A model generated the notes under the pieces. That model worked only from the letters and a program-made list of their open reading frames with translations, ran no database searches and was not told the origin of the DNA. From Poecilobothrus nobilitatus (lineage: Eukaryota; Arthropoda; Insecta; Diptera; Dolichopodidae), in the NCBI GenBank assembly GCA_947095535.1, contig OX352772.1, forward strand, positions 259,590,793 to 259,654,792: a DNA stretch of 64,000 bases, in the 5' to 3' direction. Shown piece by piece: positions 57,031 to 64,000 of this stretch. Position numbers and translations under genes: made by a program. Positions within the stretch are counted from its first letter, which is position 1. Each line of letters starts with the position of its first letter.

Positions 57031-58499
57031 TTACGTCACTCACAATAAACATTAATTTAGAAATAATTGCAATTAATGTTAATTCTCTAGTCTCATACAA
57101 TAAAAGATTTTCTCTTATGCATTTCGTAGAAACGACAAAGGCAGATATTTTCTGCCTTTGCGAAACTAAACTACAAAATAAACATTATTCTCAAGTAAAT
57201 GGTTATAACACTATACGTCAAGATCGTAATAACCAAGAAAATAGTGGTACAGCAATTTGTATAAAAAATAATATACAATACAACCAAATCAGAAATAACA
57301 TTTTTGACACTTTCCAATGCATAGAAGTATGTGTTCTAAAATTAAATCTAAAAAATTCAAAAAAACTATTTATTATTTCAATCTATGCTTCCCACAGAAA
57401 CCAAAGCAAATTTGTGGAAGAGTTGCAAAAAATATTTGAGATATTAGATCTGGCTAATAAAAATCATTATTACGTAATAGCCGGAGATTTCAATGCAAAA
57501 CACATCTCTTGGCAAAACAATAATAATAACAGCCGTGGCGTTGCCCTATATAAATGGTTGGGATACAACAAAATACCATATAAATGTAATTTGTTAATAC
57601 CAGATCAACCAACATATCCGAGATGCAGTTCTTACTTAGATCTAGCTATAATAGACATAAGAATAGAATCTGCACATGATAGATTATTGACATTGCCGTA
57701 TGATAGTGACCACAAAGCCATATATGCAAATTTGTCGGTACCAAGCGAAACTATGAATACCGAAAATCAAACAGCATCCAGAAAAAAATATTTATTCCAT
57801 AAAACCAACTGGAACAAATTTAAAAGAAAGCTGGATTACAATTTCGACAAACAGTACCAAACTCAAAATGACCACATAACAAGCACAAATAATATCACAA
57901 TTGACAAAGTAGACCTACATTTAAATAATATTAATAAAATTATAACACAGACAATGGACGAAACAATACCAATAGCCCGGAATTTTAATAACATGAACAA
58001 ATTTTCTTCCACCAAACTCAAACATTTTCTAAAATATAAAAGTAAACTTTTAACCAACATACATAAAATACACAAAAGAAACTTAAACTTTACACCACAA
58101 GAACTTACCTTGCTTAAAAGCTTTTTAAACAACATAAATACGCTCATCAAACAAGAAATAAATATACAAGTAAATAAATATTGGTATAATAGAATAAAAA
58201 ATATTACACCCAAAGACAATAGAAACATGTTCCCGGAAATTAACAAACTTTTTAGACAAAGACCTGACAGAAATGTAAAACACCTACATATTGAACGCAA
58301 CGACTCACATATTCTAATAAATAATAACATAGACTATACAAAACTCGACAAAACAGATACAAATAAATACATATTAACAAAAGAAGAGGATATTTCAAAA
58401 ATATTTGGTACATGTCTAGAAAGAAGCCATAATGTTACATTACCAAATACCAACAACTTTCATAACAGAGTACGTGACAAAATACAAAGCCTAAGATAA
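57024..58499 (+). CDS. LINE ORF2, apurinic-type endonuclease only
   Basis: The first ATG is at 57,117, but the frame is open from 57,024 and its upstream codons already encode the first endonuclease strand (IIAINVNSLVSYNKRFS, with the catalytic Asn). The true start is therefore non-ATG, or ORF2 is reached by re-initiation or frameshifting from ORF1, which ends at 57,030. Motifs are FCLCETKL (Glu), ISIYASH, YVIAGDFNAKHISW (Asp/Asn) and YDSDHKAI (Asp/His). All catalytic residues of the EEP nuclease are present. The last 200 residues are the linker before RT (FLNNINTLIKQEINIQVNKYW…FPEINKLF). The frame then stops at 58,497-58,499; RT is absent. Confidence 0.85.
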   Translation, partial: FLITSLTININLEIIAINVNSLVSYNKRFSLMHFVETTKADIFCLCETKLQNKHYSQVNGYNTIRQDRNNQENSGTAICIKNNIQYNQIRNNIFDTFQCIEVCVLKLNLKNSKKLFIISIYASHRNQSKFVEELQKIFEILDLANKNHYYVIAGDFNAKHISWQNNNNNSRGVALYKWLGYNKIPYKCNLLIPDQPTYPRCSSYLDLAIIDIRIESAHDRLLTLPYDSDHKAIYANLSVPSETMNTENQTASRKKYLFHKTNWNKFKRKLDYNFDKQYQTQNDHITSTNNITIDKVDLHLNNINKIITQTMDETIPIARNFNNMNKFSSTKLKHFLKYKSKLLTNIHKIHKRNLNFTPQELTLLKSFLNNINTLIKQEINIQVNKYWYNRIKNITPKDNRNMFPEINKLFRQRPDRNVKHLHIERNDSHILINNNIDYTKLDKTDTNKYILTKEEDISKIFGTCLERSHNVTLPNTNNFHNRVRDKIQSLR

Positions 58500-58946
58500 A
58501 AGAAAGTTTATCCAGAAAAGGATAAACGAATTTCAAAAAACCATTGGTGGTTGAACATTTCGTAATTAATATAAAAAATTAGTTTAAAAACTATAATATT
58601 AGAATAGGCGTAGGTTTTAAGTTAGGTAGTAGGTTTTAGGTTAGCATAATTTTAAGTTAGTATAAGGTTTTATTTATACAATTTAAATTAATTTTGGTTT
58701 TTATTATAAATTTTCCAAAATTAAATTCTATGGTAAAAAATTCTATTAGAAAAAAGAAAAAAAAAGAAATATAATAATAAAACAAATTAAATAAAGAAAA
58801 AAACTGAAACAATAAAATATAGTTTAAGGTTTTAGTTCTAAGTTCTGAAATAAATGTTAGTTTTGTAAGCTTTTTTACTAACCCAATGTAGCCAAAAATA
58901 ATTAAAAAGAAAAATAAAAAAGTATATAAAAAAAAAAAAAAAAAAA
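58500..58946 (+). other. 3' tail and poly-A of the RT-less LINE
   Basis: Starts with GAAAGTTTATCCAGAAAAGGATAAACG, a possible hairpin (TTTATCC/GGATAAA). It contains TTAAGTTAGGTAGTAGGTTTTAGGTTAG repeats and ends in about 20 A. It has no coding signal of RT or RNase H. Confidence 0.6.
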
Positions 58947-58960
58947 ACAAATTTTATTTA
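58947..58960. repeat. Right target duplication of the RT-less LINE
   Basis: ACAAATTTTATTTA; P-like element sequence resumes here. Confidence 0.75.
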
Positions 58961-59476
58961 TTATTATGTGGTTTATATTTAAAATACAAAACTTGCATAG
59001 CGAATACATACAAAACATTTTTCGTTTTAGTTTACTTCAATTCAAACGACGAATTTTTGTTCAGTTAATCGTTCAAAATAACAAATTTGTATTTTCGTCA
59101 TTCAAACATCTATAGAAAAACTATATTTGTTATAAGAAAGGTAAAAATAAAATTATTGAAATGAACAAAATACATTCAAAATTTTAAAAAACAACAACAA
59201 CATTTTTTTTTTTGTTTTTATTTTTATTTGGTTTTTTATAAATTAGAAAAAAAAAACTTGTAAACTGGTATACTCAATATTAATAATATAACAATATTAT
59301 AACTATAAATAAAACTTATACATAAAAGGTTTGATAGTGTGATAAAATATTTAATAAATATTGATTATTTTTGTTCCTGCTACATGTAGACAGGAATATT
59401 AATTTTACAAGCACTTTTAACTTTCATTACAAACATTTTTGTATGGAATTGAATGTCTGTTAGTATATAGTCTTTG

Positions 59477-59668
59477 GTTTAGATCATTGCACTTACTTGT
59501 TCTACTAGTTGCCCTTGTCTATTATTTACCAAAGCTTTTTCCGGAAAATTAATTATGCACGACACTTGTTTAGGTAATTGAACTTTGCATAATATGTAGT
59601 CTATATTATTTACAAACACCTAATTTGCATAAAAATTTTCCCAGGCCCAAGTGCCATACATACTACTT
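59477..59668 (-). repeat. P3 right end, with the right copy of the P-like target duplication
   Basis: 59,477-59,483 is GTTTAGA. The rest has ATCATTGCACTTACTTGTTCTA, CCAAAGCTTTTTCCGGAAA (near-copy of 52,355-52,372) and the terminus GGCCCAAGTGCCATACATACTACT. Confidence 0.75.
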
Positions 59669-60062
59669 ACATATATTTTATTAAGCAAATGAATTTACGC
59701 AATAAAAACAAACTTGATTTGATTTAAAAAAAAATAAATCTCTTCTTATCTCTTGTTCAGTTCATTAACTCTTCCTGACAACTTTCACAGTACCAACAAC
59801 CTTCATTTCCCATTAGAACTTATAAGTTAACAATCCATGCTTATAACCAAGAAAAACCTACATAAAATCCATTAACCTTGCTTGACAACTTCCACAGTTC
59901 CAACAACCTTCACTTCCTACTAGAACTTATAATTAATAACCCACGCTTGTACAGTTAAAACAAGTTTTTGACCTACTAACCAAGAATGACCTACATTAAA
60001 CCCATCAATCAAAAATGTAGGTCAGTGGTCAGATATAGCATGATTTTTTCCCATGACAGACT
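59669..60062 (-). repeat. Right inverted repeat, Polinton-TIR-like (P2)
   Basis: Reverse complement of 33,212-33,572. It holds one extra tandem copy of a unit of about 100 bases (CCAACAACCTTCA.TTCC.A.TAGAACTTATAA at 59,800 and 59,898). Confidence 0.7.
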
Positions 60063-60099
60063 GTCCCTTTAGCTACTTATTTTATTTGCTCATTTTATT

Positions 60100-61320
60100 T
60101 TATTTTTAAACAGAGATAGGCAGTAAAAAAAACTTGCATAAAATACAATATGGAATTTAAACGCAGTGCTTGTTTGATTAATGATGCAAAAACAGAAACT
60201 GTTTCCTCTAAAGGTTTTCCTCTAAATCTTTCAGGCAAATGGAGTTATTAAATATGATAATTTGGGAACGGCAGCAAAATTAACTATCTTTGTTAAGAAC
60301 AATGCTGCTAATTTCCAGGAAATGGAAACAATTTTTTTCAGGTAATGTCAAGAAATTTATAAACATGAATTCTAAGATTTTAAACATTAATTCTATAAAA
60401 AGAATTCTAAATGAGGGATGATAGGTTTGACAAAAAAATCTCATGAATTAGAGCTGTTGCCAACTCCAAATAATAATAATAATTGTTTTAGCAGATTTAG
60501 ATATTGTTAAATCTAAATTAGAGTTACTTCAGGATAACTGTAAAACTAATAATTCCACTGAAGAACTTACTAAAAGGGAGTCTTTATTTAAAGAATTAAG
60601 GATAACAGATAGCTTGGACGATTATGCTGTGCTTAATAAAGTCGTAATTTCTGAGGTCATTGATACTTCTTTGAATTAAGGTTAACATAATAGATGGAGC
60701 ACTAGGTGCAGATTATCAACCATATTTAAATTTAAGAATTTTAAATTTAAGAGTTTTAGAAAAGTTTTTAATTGATTTTATAAAAAAAAATTAATTGTCA
60801 TGAAGTTTATTGTAAAAAGACTACTCTTCGTTGGATAAAATTGAATCCAAAATATTTCAATTTTAAAATTAGTGTTTTTCCATCAGTAACTAAGAAAATC
60901 AAGAATTCTACCGTGGGAAACGTGGTACGATAGTGCCAGATTTTAATGATTTTAGTAGAAAAACTGTAAGTAATAAAGCTAAAATAAATAATAAAAATAG
61001 TAAAAATATAAATAAAAATTTTGATAACGAGAATAAGAAAATTAATAAAATATATAATAGTAGCAGTAGCAACAATAATAAAAATAAAAAATGGATGTAA
61101 TTAAAAATAATAAAATAAGAAAAACAATAATAGTAGTAGTAAAAATATTAGTAATAAAATAATATTAAATTTAATCAAAATAATAAAATTGATAATAATA
61201 AACATGTTAGCTTTAGTAAATCAATTAATAAAACACTAACTGGTTCTAAAACACAAAATATTATTAAATTTAATAAAACATAATAAAAGTACAAATTTAA
61301 ATAGTTTAATTTTATATAAC
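60100..61320 (+). pseudogene. LINE ORF1 remnant (Asn/Lys-rich)
   Basis: Broken frames include DLDIVKSKLELLQDNCKTNN, EELTKRESLFKELRITDSLDDYAVLNKVV and FSISN/SVTKKIKNSTVGN. Asn/Lys/Ser simple stretches (60,990-61,260) follow, similar to ORF1 linkers of jockey/CR1-like LINEs. No zinc knuckle was found. Confidence 0.55.
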
Positions 61321-61589
61321 GAGAATTTTACTTTCCGTAAATCACCACTATACAAAAAGTACTCTTTACTGCCTTCTTTTAATAACTCTACTGATTTCTT
61401 GAACAACAAACCTTATTTAATATTTCCAATTAATAAAATTTATAATAATTATACACAGTATAATGACGATAATGACAGTATCCATATCATTAATGAGGTT
61501 GATATTATTAGTGATAATAATAATGACAATTGTATTAATAATACCAACTTGTTCATCTCTGTTACCAAACTATTCTTGGTATAAGAGGC

Positions 61590-62270
61590 AAGCTCAATAA
61601 ACTTTATCTGTATGCTAAGTCATACAGTTCCAGTGTACCTGATATTACTGAAACGTAGCTTAATGATTCTATTAAAAACGAGGAAATTCTTGATGGAAAT
61701 TGGTCCATTTACAGGAAAAATCGTGATTATCTATCTGTAAATTGTTCGCGAGGAGGTGGCGCGCTACTTGCCGTTAATAATTATTTATCTTGTGTACCAT
61801 TATTTACTGCCACATATCAATCTTTCCATCACCAATTTATTAAAATAAACCTATATAATTTATACCTAGATATTGTTTATTTTGCTCCGAATTCTGATAA
61901 TTCCTCATATTCTGAATTTTATATTTCTATATCACAATATTATTTCCGATGTGCCTGAAGATGACTCAATATTTGTTTTTGGCGATTCTAACCGTCCTTC
62001 TCTTTCTTTTATTGTAGACGATACGGATTATTTGTTATTACCATTTATTTTTCAGGACGAGATTGACTTTGGTTTAATTAGTGAATTCTATGGTAACGAC
62101 CTACAGCAAATTATGAGTTATCTTAATAGTAATAACAAAAGGTTAGATCTTGCATTTTCGAATGCATATGATAGAGTGATGGTAAAACTCGCTGATGATG
62201 CAGATAATCTTTTTACTAACACTACCCATCACAACGCAATCATTTTCTAGTTCTCCACTTCTATTGCACT
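61590..62270 (+). pseudogene. LINE endonuclease domain remnant
   Basis: GIRGKLNKLYLYAKSYS, DITET.LNDSI (catalytic Glu), YRKNRDYLS, CSRGGGALLAVNNYLSCVP and LYNLYLDIVYFAPNSDN, then FGDSNRPSLSF (normal GDFN). There are three or more frame breaks and a stop inside TETW. It belongs with the ORF1 before it and the RT after it. Confidence 0.7.
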
Positions 62271-62369
62271 CTTGACCACATCTTGTAATAATGAAATTGT
62301 ATATGATTTTTTTAACGCTGACTATCAAAGTATGAATAATGCTTAGTCATTAATCATGTGCGACGAATT

Positions 62370-64000
62370 GTTAGTACAACAGGATATCAATTCAGTAATC
62401 TCTATCTTTTACTTAAATCTATTTCAAATTATAGACGCCTTTGTTCCTAAAATTACCAAAAAACATAAAACAACAGAACCATGGTTCACCAAGCGATGAC
62501 TTATTGAATATGTATAAGCAACTTGCTACCGAATTTAAACAAAAAGCCAATGCAGCATATGAAAACTATGTCACTGATATTGGCAACAAACTTGTTACTA
62601 ATCCCAAAAAATGTTTTGTTTTTGTTAACACAAAACGAAAATTATTTGGTTATCCCAATTCATTATGTCTAAGGACAATGTGGCGTCTCCTTGCCCAAAA
62701 GAAATTTGTAACTTCTTTTCTGATAATTTTCAACAAGTGCACCAGTTATAGCTTCGACTAACTCTTTGTCTAATAGCTCGAATTTGCTAATTACAGACGT
62801 TCATCTTTCTGAAAGTGAAATTCTTGAAGCAATTTTGAGCCTTGATATAAAAAAGGGTGCTGGTCCAGATTTTTTTCCTCCAATGTTTTTATATAATTAT
62901 CAGTCTAATTTTCCCTCTTTATTTTATTTTAAATAAGTCACACTCAATTGGGATTTTCCCATAAGAGTGGGAATCCTCCCACTTAACCCCTATTTGTAAA
63001 AAAGGCGATAGAGCATCGGTGGAAAACTATCGAGGTAAAGCAATCCTTTCAACTATAGCAAAATAATTTGAAGAAATTGTCGTTGATAGAATTACTCCTA
63101 TCAAAAATGCAAAACTCAATAAACAACATGGTTTCGAAAAAGGTCGTTCCACCACAACGAATCTTATGGTTTGTATATCTAAAACGCTGAATCAAATGGA
63201 GAAAGGATATCAAGTTGATGCAATTTATACTGATTTTAGCAAACTTTCGATCGTGTAGATCACTTCACTTTGCTAAACAAACTATCAACTTTTGGCAATT
63301 TGGCTTCATTTCTTGAGTGGCTTAACTTATATCTTTCAGAAAGAACTCAAAATGTTAAATTTCAAGGTGCATTTTCAACACAAATCGGAATTACTTCCGA
63401 TGTTCCGCAACGAAGCCATTTAGGCCTACTTCTGTTTAATGTATTTTTTTCAGATCTCTCGGAATATCTATTCAATATGTCTCACATTTCGTTTGCTGAT
63501 GACCTAAAAATATATCACGTTGTTAAAGATAATTCTGATGCATCTATACTTCAATCAAGCTTATTAGTGTTACAAGCTTGGTGCATGTCAAATAAATTGG
63601 AGTTGAACATACCGAAATGTAAGGTTAAATGCAATTTATTTTATTTGCATTAAGAAATCAATATAATCCTTCTGATTTAGCTAATCTTCCTAGTTACACT
63701 ACAAGATTTAATTCATTAAACATGCTTTTTCTATCCTTACGTAGACAATTATTGTCTTCATGTTTTACTTTTGATATTTTCAATAATAATATTTCTGTCC
63801 AATCTCTTATTAATAAATTTAGACTTAACGATAGTGTTAGGCAAACCAGAAATACTAAAATTTCAATAGATGTTGTAATACTTTTAACAAAATTAGTTAT
63901 CTTTATTCTACATCTATCTCCAGAATTACTTTCAAATATATTTTACAAAAACATTTTTCCACTTTGATGACCTCAGACAATTAATTCTTACCTAGGCAAT
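62370..64000 (+). pseudogene. Jockey/CR1-like reverse transcriptase, runs off the window
   Basis: The pre-RT linker is YKQLATEFKQKANAAYENYV. RT motifs in order are LSLDIKKGAGPDFFPPMF (62,838-62,890), NYRGKAIL, TDFSKLSIV/FDRVDH (63,232-63,260), RTQNVKFQGAFSTQIG, VPQRSHLGLLLFNVFFSDL (63,400-63,457) and ISFADDLKIYH (63,487-63,519, catalytic ADD intact), then WCMSNKLELNIPKCKV. A C-terminal piece follows to the window edge. There is a frameshift near 63,245 and others upstream. Confidence 0.8.

Larger units (their letters stand above)
55099..58946 (+). mobile_element. Non-LTR retrotransposon with intact ORF1 and endonuclease, no RT
   Basis: Begins GAGTTCGCTCTGAG, which suits an internal-promoter 5' end. 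It ends in a poly-A run (58,928-58,947) and is bounded by an identical 14-bp duplication. ORF1, ORF2 (endonuclease part) and a 430-base 3' tail make 3.85 kb. A jockey-like element with RT would be 5 kb or more, so the RT region is missing, although both remaining frames are open. Confidence 0.85.
52432..59476. mobile_element. P/Galileo-like DNA transposon with long inverted repeats
   Basis: Ends CAAAGACTATATACTAACAG and CTGTTAGTATATAGTCTTTG. The arms are about 0.6 kb (52,432-53,035) and 0.5 kb (58,967-59,476), including matching ACAACAACAACATTTTTTTTT. The 7-bp duplication and long arms are features of the 1360/Galileo branch of the P superfamily, and a THAP-type remnant lies inside. It also carries a SINE and a 3.85-kb LINE inserted later. 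The transposase catalytic part was not found. Confidence 0.75.
43038..59668. mobile_element. Polinton-family element P3, heavily rearranged
   Basis: The ends are inverted repeats AGTAGTATGTATGGCA.TTGGGCC, sharing GGCACTTGGGCC with the P1 terminus. Flanking bases differ (AATGTG left, TACATA right), so there is no target duplication. Own content: TIR arms, two inverted integrase remnants and two inverted copies of an intron-containing gene. Later insertions are Helentron-like arms (47,851-51,943) and the P-like transposon (52,432-59,476). Without these it would be about 5.5 kb. Confidence 0.65.
33212..60062 (-). mobile_element. Polinton P2, composite with nested insertions (extent inferred)
   Basis: The ends are inverted repeats starting AGTCTGTCATGGG at 33,212 and ending CCCATGACAGACT at 60,062. 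Inside, PolB fragments on plus (37,978-39,075) converge on integrase, protease, capsid, core-like, pX-like and ATPase genes on minus (39,110-43,037). That is a canonical Polinton order and the mirror image of P1. The ATPase is cut at 43,037 by P3, and the P2 right end resumes at 59,669. About 1.5 kb expected between them is missing. The 6 bases outside the two ends do not match (TATACA and GTCCCT). The coding part is certain; the link to these ends is inference. Confidence 0.55.

Overview
The window looks like heterochromatin-like or repeat-rich DNA from an AT-rich insect genome. The best guess is a dipteran, because several repeats resemble the INE-1/Helentron family of flies in their terminal ATACCC...GGGTAT hairpins and CCGTCCGTCC tracts. 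No ordinary single-copy host gene was recognised. Nearly everything that can be identified is a mobile element, mostly broken and often nested. The organism call is an inference. No search could be run, so every family name rests on motif recognition by eye.

Left part (1-24.5 kb). Short remnants of a MULE/FLYWCH-type gene, a piggyBac-like transposase and a LINE gag come first. Then a Polinton/Maverick (P1, 4511-15045) is inserted in a decayed LINE, with long terminal inverted repeats and a 6-bp target-site duplication carrying one mismatch. P1 has the expected virus-like gene set: packaging ATPase, small basic pX-like protein, core-like protein, penton-like protein, pVI-like minor capsid protein, major capsid protein, adenain-type protease and retroviral-type integrase, plus several unknown genes. 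It has no recognisable DNA polymerase. The protease and several small genes are open. The ATPase, core-like, penton-like and major capsid genes carry single nonsense or frameshift breaks, and the integrase has lost its first catalytic Asp. A LINE fragment and a BEL/Pao-type LTR element with pol and env remnants and one 3' LTR follow.

Middle part (24.5-43 kb). Two inverted 1.5-kb INE-1/Helentron-like arms, jockey/CR1- and R1-type LINE RT remnants and a tRNA-derived SINE lead into a second Polinton (P2). P2 runs in the opposite orientation. It keeps PolB fragments converging on an integrase, and two large internal deletions have fused penton to capsid and protease to integrase. P2 probably ends at matching inverted repeats at 33,212 and 60,062.

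Right part (43-64 kb). P2 is cut inside its ATPase by a third Polinton-family element (P3, 43,038-59,668). Inside P3 are inverted copies of an integrase remnant and of an intron-containing gene with a nucleotidyltransferase-like pattern. P3 is itself split by Helentron-like arms with a strict 147-bp internal period, and by a P/Galileo-like transposon (52,432-59,476) with long inverted repeats, a THAP remnant and an exact 7-bp target duplication. That transposon carries a nearly intact LINE with 14-bp target duplications, complete ORF1 and endonuclease, but no reverse transcriptase. The window ends in a frameshifted jockey/CR1-like LINE that runs off the right edge.

The layout allows a relative order of insertion: LINE before P1; P2, then P3, then the P-like element, then the RT-less LINE.
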